From: Symbiodinium natans | Taxonomy: Eukaryota > Sar > Dinophyceae > Suessiales > Symbiodiniaceae | Direction: 5' to 3' | Length of the DNA stretch: 64,000 nucleotides | Assembly (NCBI GenBank): GCA_905221605.1 | Contig: CAJNDS010000059.1 | Location: 1-64,000 of the forward strand | Shown here: one piece after another, positions 40,900 to 53,500 of the stretch | Layout: each line of letters begins with the position of its first letter | Numbering within the stretch: the stretch's first letter is position 1 | Notes under the pieces: generated by a model | The model's input: only the letters and a program-made list of their open reading frames with translations | What the model was told of the DNA's origin: nothing | Databases searched by the model: none | Made by a program: the position numbers and the translations under genes

Positions 40900-42000
40900 C
40901 CACTTTCTAGGAGTCTCGAGCCCCCAAGAAGAACGAGGATTCAGAACACCCTCTGAAAATCCGGCGCTCGACACCCAAGAGATGACCCCCTCCCCCATCC
41001 GGCCTGGCAGCTTCCATCTCACGAGGGGCAGCACCTTCTCAGACTACGACTGGCAAGTTGTGCGCATGCTGCTGAAGATCTGAACATCAAAGAGCCTCGA
41101 TGTCTACAGCGGTGCTCTGAAGAGCAACGTCCTACAGGCCCGTTTGTAAAGTAAAACCTGCCCAGACCCCGATGGTAAGCTCTTCTGTGCTCACTTGGTG
41201 CCGTCTGCCTCGCGGCCATCGCCAATGCTAGACGCACGCTGTCAGCTATTGAGGGGACTCCAAGAACTGTGTGCCTATTTGAAATTCCAAACATAAAGGA
41301 TTAGACGACTTTGTGGAGTACATAAGGGGTACGCCTATTTTTTGGGGCGACATGCCCATGAAGCTCCCAGGTTACCAGTAGCTCAGTTGAGGACGTGGGT
41401 CCCCAGTGTTCAACTAGGTTCTCTTGGCTGCTTTGCCTGATTTCTTACGGCTGCGGGCATTCCGACACTGGAGCTCATATGGTCGAAACCCTGAGTTCCC
41501 AAGCCCCCTCAAATCCCCTAAAAACCTGAGTCAGAGGAGGCGGATCAGGACCGGTGTACTGCTGAACACTGGGGAAGGAGGAAGAACTGGGCTTTGTGCG
41601 GAGCCTCTTTGTGTTCCCCGGTTTGCTGTGGCTGCTGTCATGTAGAGGCGCGCACGCAAGAAAGTACACGGAGGGACCCACCTAAACAAGCTGCTGACAT
41701 AGGACGTACAGTACGAGGCCACCGAAAAAGCTTCCTGACAACTGGGGTCCCTCCTGTCTCCCTTAATTTCTGCACAGAGTGTAAACAAGGGGGGGCAATC
41801 TTCGGTGGGGCGTCTTTCTCAGACACCCAGGACGGCCCTCTAAGAGGCTTCCTGAGCCCCGGCGGACCCTAAAACCCCAAACCCTCAAAACCCTTAAATC
41901 TTTAAATCCCTGAAAACCTTCAAACCCTAAAAATCCAAAACAAAAAAACCCTAAACACCTAAAACCCTAAACCTTCAAACCCTAAACGCCGGGCTCTGAA
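40900..42000. other. Spacer between G1 and G2
   Basis: No firm gene. A plus frame near 40981-41083 ends in GSTFSDYDWQVVRMLLKI and a stop, but has no support. A long degenerate CCCTAAA tract occupies about 41870-41995, immediately downstream of the G2 stop. Confidence 0.4.
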
Positions 42001-42004
42001 ATTC

Positions 42005-42100
42005 TCAGAACTCCTCGTCGCCGTCCTCCTCTTTGGCCTTGGCCGAGGCCGGGGCCGCGGCTGGGGCCGCCGGGGCCGCGGCGGGGGCAGCGGCGGGGGC
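42005..42100 (-). CDS. G2 terminal exon, 96 bp
   Basis: Acceptor TTTCGCCAG above 42100. 31 codons and a stop: Ala/Pro repeats, then ASAKAKEEDGDEEF and TGA. An acidic tail with a Phe end. Confidence 0.65.
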   Translation of the reverse strand, partial: APAAAPAAAPAAPAAAPASAKAKEEDGDEEF

Positions 42101-45100
42101 CTGGCGAAACACACGGAAGAAAAGGCTCCTGTTGGTTGGGCTGTTTGCTGGTTGGGCTGTTTGTTGGGCTTCTGTTTTGGGTGTTTTGGGCTTCTGTTTG
42201 GGGTCTTCTGTGCGACCTCGAAGCCTTCACCAGCCCTGTGCAAGGGGCTGTTAAGGATATGCGAGGTCTCAGAAGAAGATCAGCTTGGGTGCGCGTCGAC
42301 AAGAGCCGTTTGTGCACAGCAGGCTGTGAACTGTCAGACGGTCCACACGACCCTGGGGCACACGAAAGCCCAGCTCTCACGGCAGCTCCGTAAAGCCCTC
42401 AAGCCCACCACATCCCACCAGCGCCTCCTTGGCCTCGCCGGAACCTGCGGCCTCAGCCTCCTCAGCGCCAGTGGCTGCTCTGGCTCTTAGGGTTTAGGGT
42501 TTGGGGGTTTAGGGGTTTCGGGTTTAGGGTTAAGAGTTTAGGTTTTAGGGGTTTCGGGGTTTGTGGTCTAGGGGTAAGGGTTTAGGGAGGACTTCACGAG
42601 GGGGTTCTCACGGTGCGGGCTGTGGGGTTCCGTGGGGGCGAATCCTTGCCGAGCAGACACGGGGGCCTTTTCTTTCAACTGTGAACACCACACGCGTCTC
42701 AAAAGCCCACTTCCAAGCCTACTCAAAGCACCTCTCTCCCGGGGTCTCCTCGTCCTTGCGGGCCTGAAGGAAGCGAGGGAGGATGAAGTGGAACCAGGCG
42801 GGGCCGGAGATTGCCTCGGAGAAACGAGCGGCGACGCTGCGACCCCCTGCCTCTCTTTGTTCTGCTGGCGTCAAAAAAGGAATTCGTTCGAGAGCTTTGC
42901 CCGGTTTCCCCGTTTGTAGCACATTGTAGCACATCGTAGAACACAGGACACATTGCACAGCACAGCATCGAACCGGCTGAGATTTGGGAGCGTGCTAAGA
43001 CGGCCGAAATCCAGAAGTTGGGGCACCATAAGCCCCGCTTTCTCCCCCCCAAAAAAGGGCAAAAAAAATCAAGGAGGAAAGGGATGCAAAACAACAACGA
43101 AGCAAAGCTGGGGCCCACGGCCGCCGTGGCCCACATCCACATGACGTCGATGTAACGCTCGGAGGCAAGATACTGGCGCCCGGAGAACCTCGGCTTTGGG
43201 GTTAGGGCTCAGGGTTTAGGGTTTAGGGGTTGAGGGCTTAGGGTTTTAGGGTTCCCAAGGCCCCCATATTCTTGGCCTCCACAAGAAATCTCAAGGGGAC
43301 TCGCTGGAATGCTGCCCCGAGCCACATGATCGCCAGGAAGAAGACGCGCTGCCAGGTCAATCCGATCCTCAGAGCTTCGGCTCTTCAGGGTTCTTTGGGA
43401 TTGCAGAGCTCAGGGTTTGGGGGTTTGCAGAGTTGAGCTATACAGTTTATGGGGACTAGAGGGTTCTTCCATTGTTTGCAGGGTTTGTAGGGTTTGGGGT
43501 TTAGGTCTTAGGTTCTCCGACTCTTCTTGGGCTCATGGCTTGTCACTTCTTTTGCTCAGCGGGCCTCCCCCCCAACCCTTTGCAAAACCTCGCGAGAACC
43601 CAAGCCCCTCGCCCCAATCCGAAAACGTATACTTTCTTACGCCGGAGTGCAGAAGCTCACAGAAGATGGCCGTGGAGCGAATCGCTGCGCTGCCTGGTTC
43701 GGGTGCGGCAAAGAGGGCTCGGGTTTTTTAAAGAAATTCGGGCTGGAGTTCTAGCGGCGCATGAGTCCTAAATCTACCTCAAGCTGGCAAGGGACCTGTT
43801 GCAAGGCTCGGATCTTTTTCCGGTTCCCCCGCTTAGGCCTCAGGGTTGTATATAGGGTCAACCATGTAGACCCATGAGTAAACCCATGTTAGGGGCCGCA
43901 GATTGTTCGTTAAACAGAATTGAACAGAAGCCAGCTCTACATGGTCTCATTGACTGGTCACCTCAATGCGCAAAGCCATGTCTCGCAGTCACCCCAGCGA
44001 AACGCCACCGCACGCACTTGTTGGTTCTAGCGCGGCCCACCCGCGCGACCTGCTTTGTCAGCGACGAAATCGATGATGCGCATCACAAAGAACATGAAGA
44101 CCTCGGGTTCGGTTCTTGGGATCTGGGGGGTGGTCATGTTCACCGGCGTCGACTCGTTTTGCACAAGTTTTGCACAAGCTTGCGCAAGGTTACACATGGA
44201 CAGGCTGCGCCCAAGAAAGACAAGGCTTTCCAGGGCCGGAGCCCTTCAGACGTCTAGCTTAAATCATCCTCCGAGTTCCCTTGAATCCTAGACCCCCCTA
44301 AACCCCCAACCCTAAACCCTAATTACCCGAGACCCCAAACCCTCAATCCTGAACCCAAAACCCTCAAACACCAACACACCCCTTGGGGCCCCTGGCAGAG
44401 GCAAAGATGGCGAGGAGGATGCCGGAGTTGATGTCCGCGGACTGAGTCGGTGGTCATATATAAAGGCCCCTCCGCGCTACAAGCTCCTGAGAAGAGCCGT
44501 GGCCCCGCATGTCGGCCCCCCCAAAAAAGGTAGGAGTTCCCCTCCGAAACCCCCCCAAAAGGTACTCGCATCATATCGGAACAAAGACAACCCGCATCGC
44601 GCCACTCCTCTTGAAGGCTCTGGCCTGCCCGCCAAAGCCGCTCTGCGCGGTGTAGTAGAGGAACCTGAGGCAGGATTCCCCAGCAGCAAAACAAAGCTCT
44701 GAAGGATCTCGGAAGCCGAATATCCCTGAATATCCCCTGGCTTCCAGACCGAGGCGCTGCCACTCCAAGCTAAAGAGCGCCATCCAGGCACAGAACATGG
44801 CCCTGGCGGAGGCGACGGCTCTTCGGGGTCTTGGGTACCTGTGGAACCCTTTCAGAGGTTTTGGAAGCCTAGCATGAGATGCCTTTGCATGGTTCAGAGG
44901 GTTTGGGGTGCTGCCCACCGCTGGAACACGTGGCCATGAAGATGATGCCCATGCATGCAGCCCTTCTGGACAAACCCAGATTCTAGCCGCCCCCCCAACC
45001 CTACATATATATATATATATATATTATAGGCATCTATAATGTACATACACATGTACATATGCATCGTTGGGTAGATTTCTTACCTTACCAGATAGACTAC

Positions 45101-47466
45101 CCCCCCCCAAGCAACCCCGCATCATCATTCCTAGGCTCCCGGGCATGATCGACGTGGTCATCTGAGAGAATCTTCGGGCCACCCAGCTCCTACGTGAGGA
45201 GCGGGGCTTCCGTGGGGCTTTTCGGGGGGGCTTTTCGGGGGGTTTAGGGGCTACCAAGTTTCGGGCCTTAGGGGCTTTGAGCGTTTCTAGGGCTTTAGGG
45301 GCTTTAGGGGGATTTTGGAGGCTTCTGGAAGGGCGAGTTTCCCCCATTCGTCTTTTCTTGGGGTCCTAACAAGAGCAGCTACAGCTCTTGCTATTGGAGT
45401 TTCGGGAGGCAAGTTCTTGTAGTTTTGGGCTGGTCATGTGTATTATTCTTGATGTTTTGGGTTCTTAAAGTGTGTTTCGGGATACATGCTGGATTTATGA
45501 AGTTTCGGCTTGGGAACATCAACCCTTAGGGGGAGAAGGGGATTCCTACAAAAAGAACGGAGCCCCAGAAAAAAGAACCAAGAAGAAAGCACCCAAAAAA
45601 AGTGGCCACAGTTCACAACAACTGTCCCCACCCCCCCCCCTCCCCATCTCCTGAACTGGCTCCCCCTGCAGCTTGCTAAACCCCCCCCCCCTAATATCCT
45701 GACAAGGCGCCCCCTCCCCGCCCCTGCCCCACGCCACTCTATAGGCAGTAAACAGGCCTCTCAGGAGCCCCCAGGCGGTAGACCAGGCCGATGACGATCT
45801 CAAGTCCAGGAGGCTTGGGCTTGGGGTTTAGGGTTTAGGGTTTCGGGTTGAAGGAGTTTGGGGAGTTTAGGGTTTCGGGTTCAGGGCAGAGGGCGAAGTG
45901 TTTAGGGTTGAGGATTTAAGATCTATGGTTTAGGTTTTTAGGTGTAGGGCTCGCGGTGATGTTGTTTTCGGGTAGGGGGCGCTGGCAGGCCTAGATCTCA
46001 AGCCCTAACACCTAACACAGCCTAACACCCCTCAAGGAGAAAGGACGCAACAAGGAGACGTAGGGGCTCTTGTTGAGGAACTTCTTCCCATGCTATATGT
46101 TGGTATGGCTACCATGAACCATATACACACCTCACGTGGGTGCCTGTCGAGGGGGGTTGGGTTCTAGCACTGCTAAGGGCACCGCGAAGCCGAAGAAGAT
46201 GGACCTGGGGCTCGGCTCATGGGTGTAGTAAGGGCTGAACTCTTGAGATCTCTTTCTGGGTGTCAGCTGTATCTATCATCCAACTCCTTCAGCTTCTGTT
46301 GCGTGGCCTTTGGGAGGCTGCGAAAGCAGGCCCGTCGGTGAACTTGGACTTATTTTCAGCTATAGACTCAAGTCCGGAAAACGAGCCTGCCCTGAGACAC
46401 ATTCCAAGCACAACTCAGTCGAGGTGCAGTGTCGTCCAAAGAAACAGCCAACCGGCTTCTGAGCCGGATGGGCCTGTCTCAGTTGAGGGTTTACGATCTT
46501 CGGGGTACCTTATGTACCGTTTTGGGGGTCCCGATGATAAGGGGATCCTACCATCTGGGGGTCTAGGTTAAGGTCCCCCTATCTTCGTAAACCCCCAGTT
46601 CGGTCCGTGGGCTTCCGTGGGCTTCCGTGGGCAGCAATAGCATCAATACTACTTAGACGACGTCCGCACGCTTTGCCCCGAAAAAAAAGTTCCGGCGCCG
46701 TGCCAACTTCCGAAATCCCCTCTCCAGCCACCCTTCGAGTTCGGTCCTGTTGCCCGGCCATAGGTGTGGCTGGGAACCCTGGGAAAGCGAAGGCAAAAAA
46801 CTCATGAGTCATGAGGACAACTACGACTCCTAAAGCCTGAGTTGAGCAAAGAAGAAAGCGCGCGCGGCGGAATGCGGGTCATGGGCCCTCTTTAGGATGC
46901 CCTCAGCACCGCACCCAGAGATCACGTATCGCACCCACATCGACAGTGTCAGGCCCATGACGTAGCCTGCGCATGAGCTGCGGGATGTGTTGCCAATTCT
47001 CTACCGTTCTTCCGGAGATTCCTTCTCCCGCAACAGGCATGGAGTCTGCACTGAAACTTTACATCAACACTACGGTGTTTAGGAAAGGACTCAGTCGTGA
47101 AAGCAAACGGTAACGGTTTCTCTCTCTCTCTGGTACCCAATGTACCCTGTAGTGTAGAGAGGGGCCAGTGTTGCTTCTTACTCGAACCCTCGGCAGGCGG
47201 CCTGCATATGTCGTCTCAGCTTGCTGCCAGGCATCAGCCCACCGTTGCTTCTGCTCCTGAAGGGTTCGCATCGTCGAGCGAAAGGCAGACACAACAGGAA
47301 ACACCGCCAAAAGACCCCTCTGCACAGGCAACTTGCGCTGGCGTCCCGCGGCGAAGGGCCGTCCGCCGCCTCCTCTGAGGCGGCCAAGACCTTGGAGCCG
47401 CGCTTCGTTTGAGACAGAGAAACAGCAAGAGATGGAGAGAGAGAGAGAGAGAAAAAAAAAAAAACA

Positions 47467-47501
<35 letters not shown>

Positions 47502-50500
47502 GAGACCGGAAGGGAGAGAGAGAGAGAGAGAGAGATGCCCCCCTGCGGGGCCTGAAAGATTTTTTGGAATCCTTCAGGGCCCCATGCGGGGCCTGAAGGA
47601 ATTTTCTGGAATCCTTCAGGGTCCCCAATTCCCTATACCCCCCCCCCCACCCCCCGTGCGGGGCCTCAAGGATTTTTTTGGTTTTTCTGGATTTTTTCAA
47701 GGCCCCAATGCTTCCTACCCCTCCCCCGCCCCCCCCCGCCTGGGGTCTGAAGGGTTTTTTGGATTTTCTGGAATCCTTCAGGGTCCCCAGTGCTTCCCTA
47801 CCCACCCCCCGCCCCCATGCGGGGCCTGAAGGATTTTTTGGAATGCGGGGCCTGAAGGTTTTTCTGGAATCCTTCAGGGCCCCAATGCTTCCTACCCCCC
47901 TCCCACCCCCCGCCTCAAGGATCTTTTGCAATCCTTGAGGGTGCCTCGAACCCTAGAGAGTGAGAGAGTGTGAGAGCGTGATTGAGTGCAAGAGCTTGCC
48001 AGGCAACGTGACTCCGAAAACGCATGGCATGGCAGAGAATTCAGGGCGCGAAGCTCCAAGCCCAATTCAGGCTGCTTCGGGAACAACTAAATAGTTAAAT
48101 GGTTAAAGTTTAATCGTATCAAAAACGAAATCCTCATACTCGTCTCGAGGCTCACCGTGATGCGCAGCCCACCCACTGTACGCACGGCGACTTCCACTTG
48201 GCTTCCGCTTCGCCAGCGCGCCGGCTGCGCGCCAGCTGCGAGCGCAGAAGGCCAAATCGGGCGAATCGCGTCTTCGGCCTGCCAAGCCTTTAACAAGAAG
48301 CCTCAAGCAACAAATGTTCAGCAGCATCTAGCGCATCCTTGAGCAGAGGGCCACGAAATGTCGGGCCCAGCACGCCCCGAAGCACTGGAGCCTCAGAAGG
48401 CCAACAAGCATCACTTTCAGCCGACATCACTGAACTCTCCAAAGAGCTCTCTGGCACGTTATGGCACGTTATGGCACGTTTCACCGAAAGAAGCACTGCA
48501 AGTTTGGCCACAGCCGGGAGGCCAGATGATGAAGGAGCAGAGGGCCACCTGGCGCAAACCCCCACAGAGCGCCGTTTTGCGGAACATGTCTGTTCCGGGT
48601 GCCAACACATGAGGCCAAGGCCAGATGGTCTCAGCCAGGCTTCTGGCGGATATTAGCCCCTGTTTGAGGTGAGCTATCAGTCATTCTTGGCTGAAGAGAT
48701 GCCCGTCGAATCTTCTGTTGAGTTGCGAGGCTTGGAAGTGGAGGAAGAATTGGGCAACTGAGAGCCTCATCGGAGAAAACCTCAACAGCCCCTGTCAACG
48801 CGGCCGGCAGCGCCCCCCCGAAGTTGGCGCCGATGCTGGCCTTGAACACGTCGAGCCTCGCCGAAGCTTGCAGCGTTGGGGTTTGGTTTTGTCGTCTGAA
48901 TTTCTTCCGGCCAGCCTTTCAGATGTTGCAGCAAGCGTTCCTATAGTACCTCCTCATCATAACATACTTTACAGCTGCTAGCCTGCGCCCTACTGTGAAC
49001 GCCCTCAACCCTAAACCCTAAACCCTAAACCCTAAACCCAGAACCACTTACAGTTCCCCCTTTTGCAGGACACAGGCTGACACAGGCTTGCCGAGGTGCA
49101 TCAGCAGCTCGCCGAAGGCATCCGCGGCACAGAAGGCTGTGAACCAGGAGACGACAGCGCACCAAGCCTGGATGTGAGAGCAGGGCGTCCGTGCTGCAGT
49201 ATCTCGATTTATGTTAAGACACAAGCTGAATGCCCCTTAGGAGGCCGGGGTTCTCAAGTTCAGGGGAAGCCCCCTCGACACTGCGCACAGTGACGCCTCT
49301 GACTGTTGAGGAACGTGGTGACCTTGAATCCTTGAATCCCGAAAGCAGGCCAAAGGTCCCCCCCCACCCCCAAGTCGTTTCTGCCTCGCCCCAAGACAAG
49401 AAGGCTGTAAACGAAGGCTCCCGCAAGCTCCAATGCAAGGAGCTAGCTTTCGTGACGTCGAAGTCCAGTTCTGAACTGCTTTTACTGTTGCGAGATGCCG
49501 AGAACGACGGTGCTTTGAAGCCCTTTGCTAGAGGCGCTTGCGAGGCAAGCTTTCGGCTTCACTCATGCAACACCGAGCGAAAGCCGAGACGGTGTCCGGT
49601 GCCCAAACCGTGGTCACAAGCATGCTAGGCTGCTAGACCCCGACCTCACGGGATTCGTCGTCCACGCCTCGCCGCAACAGCAGCACCGGCCCCTGAGCGG
49701 AATGTTCTGAGGGCTTATAGAGACGTTTAGGGAGCATCAAGCTGATCTCCAATACATGTTGAGCCCAAAGCTAACCAACCCTAGAAGCAGGACCCTGACA
49801 CCGCGAGACTTGAAGACAAGTTCACGCCCCGAGCTCCAGGCCACAATCCAAACTATGACGTAACCTTGGCAGCGGGGCATTCTGAGAGGACTCGGGGCTT
49901 TCGGTCGATTTGGACGCGGCTCTTCTCAGGCAAATGAACAGCGCACCAAACCGACCCCCCAACCGCGCCCCAACAGATCTGGCCGAGGCGCGGCTCCAGC
50001 TAAGGGCGACCCCGGCCGTGGTGGCGTCGTAGCTGGAGCCGGCCTCTCACTTCGGAGCCCGGAGCCCCTTCGGAGCCCATTCCCCTGGATCTCTGGGCTT
50101 CAGAGGGGTTCTTTTGGCAGTCAAATAGGGGAAACAAGAGTTGGGCTTCGGGGCTGCGAAGAAACCCCGGGCATGAGAGAGAAGCATCGGGGTGGGCTGT
50201 GGTGGCAGATGCAACGAGTCGTGTGGATGCGCCCAACTCCGAGCTGCCCGCCACCAGCATCCAAGCCGACTTCGTCGACATGAAAAGCAGCCTGGACTTC
50301 GGTGCTTCCAGGACTTTGGAGGCTTTGGATTTAGGAGGTGTTGGGTTGAGGCATTCGGGCTTAGGATGTGGAATGACGGATTTTGGGTTGAGCATTTGGG
50401 GCTTAGGATTTCGGATGCAGACTTTTCGGGTCGGTGATTCCTGGAGTGCCCACCTCCCTAGAGAAGCCCCCCGACACCCCTGAAGATCCGCACGATGGCT

Positions 50501-53500
50501 CTCCCACGTGGGAGCTATGGGGGTGGGGGGGGGGGCCTCTGCGGTCTTGACGGGGGAATAACACTCAGTATAAACAGACTCCACGTGTCAAAGCACGAGG
50601 GCTTTAAGAAGGGTGCAATAGCAAAACTCCGAAGAAAAAATCTCGATCTGCATCCAACAAAGGCAAGTACTCCCTGGCTTTCAATTGCAACCTGCGCAGA
50701 TGTGTGCAAAATGCTTGTGGTTCATGCAAATGTTGGAAAGCGATGTTGCTTTGCTTGTGAGTTTGTGAAGTTGAATTCTTGTTCCTCGTCTGACCATCAT
50801 ATCCTGTTCGACGGAAATTCATGCATCAGTTCATGCTAAAGCTTGTTGTAGTTATGCGTGTTGATACTTCATTACTCGTGTTTACTTTGCGGTTGGATTT
50901 GTTTGCTGATACCCGCAGTCTTCCTTCTAGTTGCTGTTGCTATAACATGAAGCCCAAAGCGAGCAGAGTTGTTGCTTCGCGACCAGCTCACGCTCTCAGC
51001 CAAGACTTGGGGATTTAGGGCTTATAGGATTTTTAAGTCAAGGGAAGTTGGGGCCTTGTCTTCTGCTGATTGGGGTCTCCTTCAGTGCCCTACGAAGCCA
51101 ACTGGGAACCTAGCGCAAGAAAAAAAAGTGAAGCTCATCAATTTACCTGGAATCCTGCCCGAACCGCGCAACGTTCGCAGTACGAAGCGGTTGCGGCTGC
51201 CACTGCAAGATATAAGTGCCCCGCATGCTAATGAAGATGGCCACGGCTGCCTGAAGAGTGGACCAGGCAAGCCTCTTGACCTTGGCCATGTTGAGGCTTC
51301 TACGCGAGACGGCAAAAAACAAATCTGCACACAGAGTCGCTTCCCCCTAGGGTATGCTTGGGGGGACTTGCAGTGTGGGTGGCTTTGATTTTGTAACTAT
51401 CCAAAACGATCCGAGCCATCTCATCGCGTGTGTTGAGCCACACATCTCGCTCTCAGCGTTGCTGACAAGATTTTGACGTAGGTCCAGGACAGCAAGCCTT
51501 GACTTCTAACGCGCACGATGCCACATCTTTGGGACTGGAATTGAAGTCCATCCTATTCAGGTACGTATGGACTGAACACCTGCTTTTGCACGCAATGGCG
51601 CGATCGCAAATCCTTGGGGACTGGCAGCGCGTTCGACGTCGATGTTGTGCAAATGACGGGGAAGGATTTAGAACTGCTCTCACAACCAGCACATCGATGT
51701 GGGATTTGCATCCCATGATGCAATTCAAACGAAGAGGCCGCGATACGTGGCAAAAACCCCATATGGGAACGCTTTGAGTATTCTTGCCTCTACCCCATCT
51801 AAGCCGCAGGCATTCACGTCCTGGCTGTTCAGCAGGTACAGCATCATCCTCAACACAGAGAGCATGGAACAAACCTGCCTGGGACAAGACGACTTTTCCC
51901 GCCCGACAGAAGATGGGAATGATCTCTCTGCCCAAGCATACGACGACATCCCAGGCATGCTGCGCTCATCGACATGACCACTTCGCGTGGTGCCGTCCCC
52001 AACTCCCAATAGGGCTTTTCTTGAAACGCCTTTTCAGGGACCCTCAAAAAACCCCCATAAGCCCCTAAGGCGAGCCCCCCCAGGGGTGAAAGAATTCCCA
52101 CAGTTATTGGGCTTCCGGGCAGGAAGAAGGTGAACTCCGCGATGAGCAGCATGGAGGAAGCGGTCGAGGCGGAGGCCTCGGCTTCGGGGACTCCTGAGGG
52201 TTTCGGGTTTCGGGTCAAGGGTTAAGGGTTTGGGGTTTAGGGTTTAGGGTTTGGGGTTTAGGATTTAGGGTTGAGGGTTTTGGGTGGAGAGAGGGGGACT
52301 TAAAGAGGATTAAGGAGGAGTCGATGCTTTAGGGCATGAGAAGGGGGCGGGGAGGGAATTCAGGAGTCAGGGGTTCAGGGTCTTCATGGGCTTGCGAAGG
52401 TCCAGGGCTCCAGCTGCCGTTGCTCTCGTGACTGTTATAGAGCTCCCAGGTTCCGCAAGAACATGCAAGAACCGAACGGGTTTCAAAACGGGCTTCAAGA
52501 AACCAATCGAGAATCCCCTTCGCACAAAAACGATGAAAAACCTTGCCTCATGCGTCACTCAAGAACTGGGGCCCCCCGGCCTGCTGGGCTTGCATGGCCG
52601 TCTGCAGGTTCGCCCTTAGCCGCCCGAGTGGCCCTGGTGGGCCCAGCGTTTCGGGCCTGTGGGGCCTTTTTTTGACATCCGTATAATTCATACGTATGGA
52701 TGGCATGCAGGAGCCATGCCTGCCCAGATGGCATGCAGCACACGGACACGCGAGAGTTGACAAAAGCTCCTTCATCCAGAATCTAGAAACCGTTTCTTCG
52801 CGGATATTGTCTTGCCGTGACATGTTTGCGAGTAGTACCCCCATTATTGTCTACTATACTATGTTCCATGCCTTGGGATGAAGGCTCGGCTTGCTTAACT
52901 TTGCATCACTTCCCCCGCACCCCCCTCATATTGCCAACAAGCATACTATGAATGACGGGTTTGGCCGCTTTGCTGCTGTGACATTCATGTAACCACACAA
53001 GCTGCCCTGAGAAAGCCCCTGAAAAACCACTCCTCAGAGCCACCGAGAGTGGACGACGAAAAACTCCCCGAACTCCAAACTCTCTGACGAGGTGCCAGGC
53101 ATCTGCCTTGTGCGCCTCTGCAGACAGAATTGCCTGGGGCAACTTGCAGAGAGGGTGGGTTCAGATGGGTGCAGATTCACAGGGCTTCCTCCACTCATTG
53201 TGGCCCTCCAGAAACGCACAGCAGTGCCTTGGCAATGGTTGGTGACACCTTTGCATCACCGAACACCGCCTCCAGAGTGGGTGCTTTCGCTTACTTACTT
53301 GGGAATCAGAGCCCACCCCACCAAGGACCAGAAAAGAGCGTGAGGTCGGGAAGTCCTGTGAGAAAAAACTGCCCTATGCATGGTTGCTTTTGCATACACG
53401 TCAGTCTCCCAAGAGGCTCCCACAACATCTTGCGAATCTTGGGATGGGGTCCGCGTCGAATGCTTGTTTAGAGCTGGAGTTCGGAAGGGGTCAAGACATG

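Noticed and set aside
47059-47931. 290-codon minus-strand ORF
   Set aside because: Most of it is translation of the hairpin array and GA microsatellite. Only the block near 47175-47290 looks like protein.
49230-49628. 132-codon plus-strand frame
   Set aside because: Composition is acceptable, but it has no motif and lies opposite the consistent minus-strand gene direction.
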